Shown one piece after another: positions 45,840-56,560 of a stretch of DNA of 64,000 nt. Source of the stretch: Blumeriella jaapii (lineage: Eukaryota > Ascomycota > Leotiomycetes > Helotiales > Drepanopezizaceae). The position numbers and the translations under genes are program-made. The stretch covers positions 930,001 through 994,000 of the forward strand of contig VWND01000005.1 in assembly GCA_009599575.1 (NCBI GenBank), read 5' to 3'. The notes beneath the pieces were generated by a model. That model searched no databases. It had not been told where the DNA came from and saw only the letters and a list, made by a program, of their open reading frames with translations. Every line of letters starts with the position of its first letter. Position 1 is the stretch's first letter.

Positions 45840-47400
45840 CAATTTCACTTTTGAGTGTTAAAAGAGTTTCGACCTTTTTATATTATTTTTTATTATTGCA
45901 CCAGTTTTATAATATTACAAGCAAGATTTTTTTTACATATTAAAAATTAACGTTTCCGACGGCGTAATAGTTTTTGTGCTTTCGCAACTTTATAGCGACG
46001 ATTAGCTTCCAGTCGCCTATTTTAGCAAAACCATAGCTTTCGCAAAGCTAAACTACGTCGTACACGATAAAAAAATGCTTGCAATCGTAAGATTTTTAGG
46101 CAACTTTCGTATTAAATTAGCTAGTTTAGTTTATTAAATTAAAATAATTATTAATTATAAAGCTTTAAAATACTTTATGATTTTTAAATCTTTAAACGCT
46201 CGATAAATACGCTGGGCCGAACTCCTCGCCGATTATAACTTTTTTATTACGTATAAACCAAATAAACACAATTTTCTGGCTGACGCATTAATACGTCGTA
46301 CGAGCGAACTCGACCGCTAAAACTTTTTTAAACGCATTTAGCGCCTGCAAATTTTTTTTCGAGCCGATCAGATCGATCACCGCTTTTTAACTAAAAAACT
46401 TCGATTTTCTACGGCTTTCGAAATAGCTGTTTTTATCGTTGAAATAGCTGATTTTTTTTCCGCATTCCGTATCGTTAATCAGTTTTTTTACGCTAATCGC
46501 ATAGCTAGCAGCCTGATGGCCTTCCGAAAAAAAATTGTACGAAACGCTACGAAAAGAAACGACGATAATAACACTTCGTTTTCGTATATATTTGAACGCG
46601 ATCTGCTATTATATTACGATCGCTTGATAATATTAAACGTCGATCATTTCCGTTTGGCTTTTGTACGAAAAATGCACGACCAAATCTCCACCGCTTATTC
46701 TAGCGCTCGCAAAACTACGCAATTGCTTTCGGACTAATATTATTAGCGAGGTATAACAGTTTTTGTAAAACAATATTGCCGCAATTGCTACGTTTATCGA
46801 AAGAGTTTTGTTTTAAAAAATAAGCGTCCCGGCCTTTTTCAGCTTTTTTTTATTTCTGACCACTTTTGGAAGCACGTTATAATAGACTTTTGCAGCTTTA
46901 ATAAAAACAAACACGGTTACGATAACGTATTCGTAATAATAAATCGCTTTTTTAAACAAGCTATTTCGATTTTTTGTTATAAAAATATCGACGCTCGAAG
47001 CCTCGCCAAATTGTATATATTTCATATATACAAGTATTTTGGCCTTTTAAAAAATATTATTAACGATCGTGGCCTCTAGTATTAATTTATTTTTTGGTCT
47101 GAATTAAATAAGATATTCGGTACGCAATTAAAGTTTTCGACAGCCGTTTATTTTAAAACCGACGGTCAGACCGAAATTTACAATTAATATTTGCAAAAAC
47201 GCTTTCGACTTTTCGTAAATTTTTATCAAAACGATTAAAGCGAATTTTTTCAATAATAGATTTCGCTCAAATGGTTTTTTTTTACGAAAATCTAGATGGC
47301 TTTTCACTTTTTGAAATTATATACGGTTATATTTCTTATATTAATTAAAACTGAAAGCTCGATACTTTTTTTTTTTCCAATTTTTTACACAAGCTAAACG
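45840..47400 (+). pseudogene. RNase H and integrase regions of family B pol, degraded
   Basis: After the RT, broken frames still show an RNase H-like part (VAYFSKTIAFAKLNY around 46,020; LADYNFFITYKPNKHNFLADAL around 46,230-46,290). Then come an integrase zinc-binding and catalytic region: a DHF...H...C..C-like stretch at 46,640-46,800, VIIDFCSFNKN near 46,870, NDRGL near 47,060 and QTEIYN near 47,170. The order and spacing fit D,D-35-E integrases. Many stops interrupt it. Confidence 0.72.
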
Positions 47401-47739
47401 CAAACGAAGCTCGTGCGTACGTTCGCCGCCATTACGACGTTTAAAACCTTGCTAAATCGCATTTTTAATAAGCTTACGATAAAATAAAAAGAAATGCGAA
47501 TAAGTCTCGCCGCGCGATCGATTTTAACGTTAGCGACTACGTTTGGCTCGATATGCGTTTATTTCCGATTTTCCGGCTTTTTCGCAAGCTCGACAATTTT
47601 ACAAACGGCCTTTTTAAAATTGTAGCCAAAATTTTCGATAACGCTTTTAAGCTAGACTTTTTTAATATTATAAACGTATATTTAGTTTTTTACGCTAGTC
47701 GACTGCGTAAAGCAGCTGACGACGCGCTTTCAGGTCAGG

Positions 47740-48065
47740 TTAACCTAGCCCTTAAACTTATTAATATAATTAATAAGCTTAAATACAAAGTCGAAGAATT
47801 AATCGCTTGTCGAATGCAGCGGAAGACTTTTTAATATAAAGCTTTTTAAGTAGGCTTAAATAAAAATCTTACGTGGTATTCCGCGTCTGATTTTATATAC
47901 GCTTTTTTAAAGGTGCGCGACTTTTATTTAGCGTATAAAAAACTTCTCGGTTTTTTTGCAAAACTTGTAGATTGGCTAAAGGCGTATTCCGAAGGTTTAA
48001 ATTCGTACGATCATTTGAATAGCGACGTATCAATAAATAAAAGCTCGAAAGCGCGCTTTTTTCGG
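47740..48065 (+). pseudogene. Chromodomain-like C-terminus of family B pol
   Basis: The frame reads YKVEELIACRMQRKT, then after a stop a VGLNKNLTWYSASDF stretch, matching the start and the aromatic-rich core of integrase-linked chromodomains. It continues to a charged tail ending near 48,075, just before the 3' LTR. Chromodomains of this kind guide insertion into heterochromatin, which fits the repeat-rich setting. Confidence 0.65.
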
Positions 48066-48077
48066 ACGGAAGGATAG

Positions 48078-48346
48078 TGTGACGATTTATTCTATTGCTA
48101 TTTCTCGTATTACTTTAGCAATTACGTATAACTGTAAGCTTTCTGGTTTTCTGGTGGGTTTTTCCATTAATTGTAAAGATTATTTATATATATAAAGCTT
48201 TTTCCTTTTAGCAACTTCTGCCTTTTGCAGTTGTTAATTCTAAGTAAATATTTTTGTTACAGAACCAAAGGCTCGTTTCTTATATTATATGAATTCGGCG
48301 ACCAGTTGACTGATCTCCCAGCCCTCCGACTGATTAGATCGTTACA
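48078..48346 (+). repeat. 3' LTR of family B element
   Basis: 269 bp, TGTGACGA to GTTACA. It is followed by the target duplication TATTG at 48347-48351, whose last two bases are also the first two of the next repeat (family C, 48350). Confidence 0.92.
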
Positions 48347-48349
48347 TAT

Positions 48350-48616
48350 TGTAAAAGTAGGTAGGAAAACCAGACTGATACGGCCATATGTCGGTGGGTA
48401 AGATAGTCTAGGGAATCCCTAGAAAAGACTGAAAAAAGGAAAAGAAAAATGAGTGAAGGTATGAATTGGACTGCGTGCCTATGGTACTATTTAAGGGAGT
48501 GCTTTGCTCTTATACCTGTTGAAGGTAGTCAGTGGCAGGGGGTCTCGGAGGGGTCCATGCCTCGACCATAGCTAAAACTACCAAATCCCATTAATACAAA
48601 GTATCACCGTTTTACA
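48350..48616 (+). repeat. 267-bp LTR-like repeat, family C, copy 1
   Basis: It starts TGTAAAAGTAGG and ends CCGTTTTACA, with TG...CA ends like an LTR and a TATTTAAG stretch that could serve as a promoter. An inverted copy of identical length is at 50655-50921. If the family B element is removed in thought, GTAT flanks this unit on both sides (41917-41920 joined at the left, 48617-48620 at the right), so a 4-bp target duplication is possible. It is little affected by RIP, unlike copy 2. Confidence 0.75.
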
Positions 48617-48728
48617 GTATTAAAAAAGCTTTTTTTTAATTGTGGTTTTTATTTTTTTAATACGTATATATTTTGTAATTTTTGAAACTATTGAAGGCCT
48701 TATTTCACGAACATTATGAAGAACCATT

Positions 48729-49039
48729 TGTAAGGATTGAAAGGCAGGGTGTGACGACTCACTCTTTTGCCCCTCGTGTCATCCCAGCAACTGCGTGTAG
48801 CTGCTGTCACAGCTAGCTTGAGGGTGATCAGAAGGGTGATGTGGACCAAAAGGTACGCATGTAAATTAAAAGAAAGACACCGAGCTAGAATGCTCGGGGT
48901 CGCGAACTTTATATACAGTGGATTGCGCTTGTGGGTCACGTGACTTAGCGCGAGACTTAGTGGCCGAAGTGGTCCGTGCTTAAACTTTAATTTAATACCA
49001 CTAGCAATTATACCACTGGCAATCATACCATTAGCAATT
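48729..49039 (+). repeat. Mosaic of three LTR heads (families A, B and a third, D)
   Basis: 48729-48749 is the start of the family A LTR (TGTAAGGATTG...). 48750-48804 is the start of the family B LTR (TGTGACGACTCACTC...). From 48805 a third sequence begins, TGTCACAGCTAGC, possibly the start of another LTR (D). Each piece starts at its TG end and is cut where the next begins. D contains a TTTATATAC stretch at about 48909 and ends in a threefold 15-base tandem (48995-49039). The matching tails of A and B are not found on the right side. Confidence 0.65.
48995..49039 (+). repeat. 15-base tandem repeat, three copies
   Basis: Three units of the form ATACCAYTRGCAATY, differing only at transition positions, followed by a partial fourth. 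It lies at the right end of the GC-moderate patch in the AT-rich block. Confidence 0.8.
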
Positions 49040-50654
49040 ACTATTAGCTAAAATCGTAATACTATTTTTTTTCTTCGAAAAACTGCGTCCGCGCAGTTGT
49101 AATTATAGGTTTATCGTTTTTTAATTTTGTGTAATTTTTTTTGCTTTCGTTGTAAGCTTGCAACCAAGCGGAAAGCGCTCGTAAAAAGCCTTTGGCGATA
49201 GAATGCGATCGGTGAAATACTTAAAAAATATAAAAAGCCGTTATAGCGTTAAAACAAAAGTATTATTCGAAATTTTTAATTAGCGCTTTTCTAATTGATT
49301 TGGTATTATAATATTTTTTTGTGTAATTTCGAATTTATTATTTTTTCGATTTTCTATTTCGTTTATTCAGAAAATAATTAAATAAAAGCTGGTTCGGAGC
49401 GGCGTTAGCCAAATAAAAAATTGCTAATATGCTTTCGGAGCGAATATAAATGGAAAATTAAATAAATTAACCAATTTACGAAAAAATCAAGCTTTTAAAT
49501 TTTTTTTTTATCGACGATTTTAACTAGGCCGTATTATTTGTTTAAAAGCTTTCGGAAAAATCGGTCGAGCTTTTAATTTTTAGTATTTATTAATACCTCG
49601 TCGTTTATATTCTAATTTACCGGTCGTTTATGTAAATTAGCGAAACGTTTTATTTTAGCTTATTATTACGCAATAAACGATTATACGTATTTTATAATTT
49701 TTTTAGCTCGGAAGGCCAAATGCAAAACTTCGTCGCGGTTAAGCTTTTCGATAGCCGAGCGAAAAAAACGGAAATTGTTTATATTTCAGAATATGCGAGC
49801 TTTGTATTTATTTAAGATTAAAAAAAAAAAACGTTGCCGAAAAATTCGTACGGCAAGATTAATTATGCAATATTTATTAAAAGTAAAAAGCGTTTTCAAT
49901 TGTTTTAGTAATAAAAGCAAAAAAAGCGGAAGCGTTATTTAATATATTAATATATTATTTCGGTTTGCTTATCGATATTAAAATTATACGTAATAATTAA
50001 TTTAACTTTGATTTTTAATATGCGGCAGAGTTTTTGCTAAAAAACCGAAACAAACTAAGCTTTTCGGTCCGAAACAATTAAATCCGGCATGCCGAAATAG
50101 CGTATTTAATAAATTAAAAATAAAGCTGCCAGTTTTTTCGTTATAATAGTTTTGTAACAGAAAACTAACAAAAGTTTTTTAAATAAGCGATTTATTATTA
50201 CGAAAGCGAAATCGTAACCATTTTCGTTTAATAAAAGCTTCGTAAAATCTATCGTTAAATATTAATAAAACCTGCTAAATATAAGCAAAAGCTTTAAAAA
50301 GCCCGGGGTTTTATCGCGCTTAATTTTTATTCGTATGCAACGATAATTCGAAACGTATTATTATATATTTGTTTTTATAGCTTTTTAATAATATTTGCGA
50401 CCGACCAAAAACTTTTTTTTTTTTATTTTAGCGTATACTACGCAAAGCTGTTCGTAAATATATCGGATCAAAAAGATTCGCAGTTCGAAAGATTTCAAAA
50501 GCATTATTAATTTGCTTTAGAAAAACAATTTGTTTTATCGTAATTAATAATTAGAATTATAATTGCGGATTTGCATTCGTTGCGCTTCGAAAAAAAAAAG
50601 TTTTTATTGGCTTACAGCAAATCGTTTATAGTTATATAATTATGCATATCGTAT

Positions 50655-50921
50655 TGTAAAACGGTGATACCTTGTATTAATGGGAGTTGGTAGTTTTAGC
50701 TATGGTCGAGGCATGGACCCCTCCGAAACCCTTTGCCATTAACTACCTTCAACAGGTATAAAAGCAAAGCATTTCTTTAGATAATACCATAAGCACGCAG
50801 TCCAATTTAAACTTTTATTCAATTTTTTTTTCCTTTTTTCAATTTCTTTTAAGAATTCCTTAGATTATTTTACCTACCGATATATAGCCGTATTAATTTG
50901 GTTTTCTTATTTATTTTTATA
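50655..50921 (-). repeat. 267-bp LTR-like repeat, family C, copy 2 (inverted, RIP-mutated)
   Basis: Read on the minus strand it matches copy 1 at 48350-48616 over its full length, with many G-to-A and C-to-T changes (for example the start TGTAAAAGTAGG became TATAAAAATAAA). I see no matching flanking duplication. Confidence 0.75.
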
Positions 50922-51690
50922 TTTAATAACTTACGCAGAAATTCAAATTTCGGTATTTCGTTTTTATATATTCGCCGATGCATTTCTTAAATTCGCAGTT
51001 AAAATCGATTTCGATATTTCGCTATTACGGCTTGAAAAATCTTTTATATGGTGTTATTCGCAGCTGCATTATATAAAAAACTTTTAATAGCTTTTTTTAT
51101 TTTACGCAGTTATTAAATTACAAAAATATAATATATTTTAAAAACGTTTGAAATTACGGTCAGGCAATCCTGAACCGTGCGAAATTTAAAGCTCGAAAAT
51201 CGCTTTTTTATTTAAAAGCGACAAATCGAATATTGGTTCGTACGCTTCGACCGCTGCGCTCGGTTTTTTTAAATTAGATTTCTTTTGGTTAAACGCTTAG
51301 CGAAAACTCAACCTTTTAATCTTACGCTTTGTAATTATAACAATTACAATTTGCGGCTTTTTATTAAAAATAGTAAGAAAATGGCTATACGTGCATTAGC
51401 CTGAGCCACGGAATATCGAAACCGTAGATTATATAACAATATTATATTAATTTAATTAATTTATTAAAAAACAAGTTTTTTAATATATTATTTAAATATC
51501 TGAACGCAATTTTATTTTATTTAATTTTTTTTAAAAAACACAAAAACTTTTTTAATAGCTTTCTTATTAAAAACGATTTCTTTTATACTAAAAACTTTTA
51601 ATTTGCAATTTCAGAAAATATTTATTTATTTAATTCAAACCTTATTAACACTTTCGCTAATATTATAAACAACGACGCTTTTCGTTTCTT

Positions 51691-52869
51691 ATGCGAGGCC
51701 GTATGCTTCTTTTTGGCTTTTTTAATACATTTTTATTTAATAGCGCTAATATTACCGATTTTATCGAAAAATATAAAAAAACTTATAAAAATTTCGGAAT
51801 TTCGAAAACTAAAATATTCGATAAACTTTTTCGCTATTATAACCTAATTACTAAAAATATTATTAAATCGATAAATAAATAAAAGGCTATTAAAACTCGA
51901 AATTAGCGTAAATTAATTAAAGCTTTAAAATCGAAATTCCGAAACTACGATCGCTAGCAAATTCGCGATACTATCGCTTTTCTTAAACAATTTGTTATAA
52001 TAATCCGCTAAGCCAAAAAACTCAAAACTTATTATCGTATTTATACGAGGATTTCTAACGTTTTTATTAACAAAAAGGTTTTAAACGAAATTAAGCAAAA
52101 AAAATTATTTTTATTTAGTTTTCCAATTAGCATTCGCAACAAAACCATTAAGCATTTTAAAATTAATAAATAAAATTTTAAAACTTTCGATTAATATTTT
52201 AAATTTGTAAAATTCGTTTTTAAACAAAACCAAAGCGAACGTACTATCGAAGCTATAAACCAAAAAAAATCTTTTTCTTTTATTTATAAAAAAACGTAAA
52301 AGCTTTAGTGCAAAAATATATCCAGCTATTAAAAGTTACCGAAATCGCTAAAAAATAATTAATTATTATATTATTTAATCGTTTTGCGAAGCTTATTAAT
52401 TTAAAAAAGCTTGATAAAAATATCGAAACTTTCGTATTAAAATTTATCGATATTAAAATTTAAAAACTTTAAAGCAAAGTCGAAAGTTTTATATAATAGC
52501 AGAAAAAACTTTTTTACGTTAATTCGGATAATAAAAACAATTAAAATAGCTTTTATAACAATTACTTTTTTTAAAATGCGCGAAGCGATTAGCTTCGCCA
52601 AGCTATTGTAAAAGTAATAGCTGCCCAATAGCAATCTTTTCGTACTAGCGATTAAAATCAGCGAAATACTAATTATAATAACGATTTAAAAAAAAAAAAA
52701 AAAATCAACGCGGAAACCAAAATCGCGGCTACTAAAATAATAAAAATAATTATTAAAACAAACCCCGTAGCCTTAAATATAAATTCTGTAATAACAGAAA
52801 AATTTACTGCGAAAAATTTTATATTCGCTTAAAATGCAAAATATTTAATTTTTATATAAATAATAGTAT
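51691..52869 (+). pseudogene. Gag-like region of the third element (5' part)
   Basis: The reading frame, past RIP stops, has the helical layout of a gag: an ITDFIEKYKKTYKNFGISKT stretch, then FRNYDR near 51,950, IAFLKQFVI and TYYRIYTRISNVFINKKVLN near 52,030-52,090. The frame runs through the insertion site of the next element: codons before 52865 continue after 58863 when one AGTAT copy is removed. Confidence 0.65.
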
Positions 52870-53043
52870 TGTCAGGGGTGTGAACGAGCAGAAGGTTCGT
52901 GGATAAATTGCATTAACTACGGGGTTCTAAGTTTAGAAGTGTCGTAAAGTCTAAAATACAATGTATGCGGGTTCCGATGTCACGTAATAACAACGTAACC
53001 TTCGGATTATATAACCAACGAATTGACGTTTTATTCTTTTATA
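52870..53043 (-). repeat. LTR of family E (3' LTR by coding strand)
   Basis: 174 bp, on the plus strand starting TGTCAGGGGTGTGAACG. It pairs with 58685-58858, where the same positions read TATTAAAAATATAAACG; all differences in this stretch are G-to-A or C-to-T. Confidence 0.9.
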
Positions 53044-54303
53044 TATAATTCTTTTTCTTATTTTTTTATTTAATTTCTTCGTCGTCGGAATTTATTTTTA
53101 TAAATCGAGTTTCGTTCGCGAAGCGTTTTTGTAAACGAATACGGAGTTTAGCTGAAATAATAAGAAAAATAGTAAAAAAAGCAGGCTTTTTTAGTTTCGA
53201 AAGCAAAACAACTGGTTTTTTTGTAATAAAAAAAGAATTGATAATAGTCTTTTTGTGTTTGATAACGGTTGTAAAAGCTTTTTTTAATAATAAAAGCTCG
53301 TTTTTGTTATTCGTCGATTTAGCACGTTTTTTATTAGCAATTTTGGCTTTAGCCAATTCTGTTTTAATCGGATAAAGTTTTTGAAAAAAACGTATAGCGA
53401 ATTTAATTATAAAACTGTATGCGTTGATAACGTTTTTTAATAATTTTTAAAACTGATTTTCGGCGTTATAGCCGCGCTATTATATAAAATAAAAAAAGTT
53501 AAAGTTTCGTTTAGAATCGAAAATAGCATTTATAACTTATAACAAACTGCCGTCGGCGTCGATAAAAACAAATGGTAAAAAAGAGTTTTCCTGCTTTAGA
53601 AAAAAATCGTTATAAGCAGGTTTAAACAAATTGGTATAAAAGACGAAATGTAATAGTTTTTGCTCGAAAAGTAATTTCAATTTATAATTGTAAAAGCCTA
53701 AAACTTCGGCGATTTTGTAAAAACCGTAAAATTTGTTATCGAGCTTTTTGATTAATTTAATAAAAATAATATTACGCTTATTAAAAAATACGCTATTTTT
53801 TATTCGGTAAGCAAATGCTGATTAACGGTATCGGTTAAAATAGTGTTTTTAATCGGCTAGCGTTGAAATCAGATTCGTGCGTAATAATAATTTTATTTTT
53901 TTTATTTTATTTGCAAAATCGTTTTTTTTCGCGTTTGCTATTTGTAACGTACGAAAAGTCGAAGCTAGAATAAATTTGAATAAAAAAAAGCTTAGTCGGA
54001 AGTAAAAGCTTTTGTTGGCGTAAAAAAAAAAAAAATTCCGGTAAAAGCGTTTACAACGTTATTTACTGCGAATTCGGCTAAAAAAAGCTAGTTTTTTCCA
54101 ATCTTTTTAAGCGTATTTAACAAATTGTTTTAAATAAAAAAGTAAATAAGCGTTTGCGTTTTCGGTTTGGCTATTTGTTTCGAAATAAAAGCTAATAAAT
54201 AGCGTAATATTAATTCCGAAACGGTAATTAATAGCTTTTCAAATTATAAAATAAACAAAAAGCTTCGGTCTGAAATTATAAAATTCGAAAAGCTATATAA
54301 ACG

Positions 54304-54822
54304 TCAAATATTTTTACAAAATAGCTTGGCTAGATTTAACGCTTTTATAACTGAATAGCAAGCTGTATAATATCGTTTTTTAATAAAGCGATATATTATT
54401 ACCATAATTAAATTGTTTCGATTTTTATGCTTTTTTACGAAAAAAAGGTTTATAAAATCGACTAATATATAGCTCCAACGGCGTAAAAAAATAGGCAAAA
54501 ATTTGAAAAGTTTTTAATAACGTTAATTAATGCTTATATTGCGAAAACAGCCGTTGCAATTGCGTACAAATCTTTTGTAATTTTTAAAAATTAATAACTA
54601 ATAGTAATTTCTGCTGATAATTTCGTATAATTTATTTTTTCCGGAATGGCTTGTTTTTATTAAATTATAAGCTATTTGCAAAAGCCAAATGCGAATAAAA
54701 ATATTTAAACTCGATGTGTTTGAAACGTATAATCGGTTTCGAAAATACAATTTGTTATTACGTATAAAATATTCGAAAAATTGTAAATTTTTTAATTTCG
54801 GAATACCTTTTGGTTTAAGCAT
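54304..54822 (-). pseudogene. Family E integrase remnant
   Basis: Two open pieces, 54598-54822 and 54304-54498 on the minus strand, give the zinc-binding domain and the start of the catalytic core. The first catalytic Asp is in VDFINLFF. Later catalytic residues are not clearly legible. Confidence 0.75.
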
Positions 54823-55499
54823 TTTTTTTTTAATAGTAATTTATAGCTTGTTAATAAAATAATATTCGTTTAACAATCGTAAAAGCTTTTCGTCGTCTGC
54901 TTCGGGTATTTGTTTAAGTAAAATTAGAAAAGCGTTTAAAATTTTAATTAAATAATGCTTTTTAAAAAAAGCTTAATTTTGAAACTAAATTTTCTCGTTT
55001 GAAAAATTCTGGAAAAAATCTTAAAAACGTCGAATTAAAAAATCAGGTTTGCTATTTTGTTTTTCAAATTTAAATATAATTACAAAATCAAAACCAGCTA
55101 AAAACTCGCTTCAGCGTATTTAACGCCTATTAAGTTATTTAATCGTTATAAAATATTTCAAGTTTCGATAATTTGTAAATATTCGAATTAAATAAGCAAC
55201 TTCTTATAATTCGGCTCGCTAATTTTCGAAGCAACGTATAATAGCGAAAAGTTTTTTGTTATAAATTTCGTAGTTGCATTCGGCTAAATCGAATTTCTTC
55301 GATATAAAAGCGATTAAATAAAGTATTTTTACATCGTCCTTTTAAAAGAAAATCCTTAAAAAAACGTAATTAAAAGCGTCGGTTTTAACGAAATTTTTTT
55401 TATTAGAATTGAAATAAAATAGTATAAGTGCAGTAGTAAAAGCTGATTTAAGAAATTCGAAAACTTTAATATAGTTATTATTAAAGTTTTATTTAATAT

Positions 55500-56560
55500 C
55501 TTTTTTCGTTAGATTTATTAAAAAAATAACGATGCGAAAAAAACCTTTAATAAAGCGTCGGTAAAAATTTGCAAAACCTAAAAACGCTTATACGTTTTTA
55601 ACGTTGAATAAAAGGTTTTAGCTAATAATAGCTTCCAACTTCTTAAAGTTCACTTTGATTTTAGTAATAAAAAATAATTATTTTTAAATAAACGATTTTT
55701 TAAATTTTAAATTCGCATTTTTTTATATTTAATTACAGGCTAGCGTCGGAAAAAACTTAAAAAACGAAATTAACGTGTTTTTTGTGTTTTTAAAAATCGT
55801 TTAAATAAATTAAAATATCGTTTATATAAGCTATGCAAAAAATATTTAAATAAAATCGTAAAATATCGTTTATGCGAAATTGAAAAATAATAAAAGCGTT
55901 GTATAAACCGAAAAGCATAACCAACGATTCGAATAAATCGTATCTCGTATTAAACGCAATAAGCTATTTATGGTTTTTTTTTATTCGAATTTTATTAAAA
56001 GCGGCAAAAACGTTAAGTTTAATATAAAACTTCGCTTTATTTAATCGAAAAAGTATTTTTTAAACTAATAGCAGAAAATACCGGTTTTTAATTATTATAA
56101 CGTTGAAAACTTTGTAATCGACGCAAAAACGTAATTTGTTTTTTGATTTTTTCGCAAATAAAACTGAAAAGGCGGCGGAAAAAAAGCTAGCTCGAATCCA
56201 GCCTTTTTCGAGATTTTTTTTTAAAAATTTGCGTAAAACTTAAAATTCGTTAATTAATATATTATATAAAAAACCGTATGAAAGTATTGCGCTAAAACGG
56301 AGTTTTATCGTATAATCAACGCCTTTTTTATAAAACGCAAATTTATCAGTTTTAATAAAATCGAAAACGGCCAAATAATAATAATAGTATTAAAAAAGTT
56401 TTATTCGAGGATCGATTAATAATTTGATTTAAAAAGCCAAACGAATATTTTTCAAAAAAGCTTTAGCGAAATAAAATTTAGCTAATAAGTATTATCGTTT
56501 AGTTTAAAAAAGTTTTTATCGTAATTGATTTATTTTTAATAATGTAAAATTAAAATCGTT
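55500..56560 (-). pseudogene. Family E reverse transcriptase remnant
   Basis: On the minus strand the catalytic box reads [12 protein letters not shown] around 55,800-55,840 (YxND instead of YxDD, a G-to-A change as in family B). Flanking sequence has the expected RT layout but many stops. Confidence 0.65.

Larger units (their letters stand above)
41924..48346 (+). mobile_element. Complete Gypsy LTR retrotransposon, chromodomain type, RIP-degraded (family B)
   Basis: A 6,423-bp element with two 269-bp LTRs (41924-42192 and 48078-48346) beginning TGTGACGA and ending GTTACA or its RIP form GTTATA. It is flanked by TATTG at 41919-41923 and 48347-48351. Between the LTRs, in order on the plus strand: gag (about 42,850-43,450), protease/reverse transcriptase (RT clear at 44962-45573), RNase H, integrase and a C-terminal chromodomain-like segment. 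Gag-pol order with RT before integrase is Gypsy type, and the chromodomain suggests a chromovirus. Every domain is broken by transition-type stops, so it cannot move itself. A second, truncated copy is at 1-4109. Confidence 0.93.
48617..50654. other. Region between the inverted family C repeats
   Basis: The first 400 bases (48,720-49,040) are GC-moderate and hold the mosaic of LTR heads. From about 49,040 to 50,650 the sequence is heavily RIP-mutated with no readable domain on either strand. It could be the inside of an element whose ends are the inverted repeats, or just an older unidentified repeat. Confidence 0.45.
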
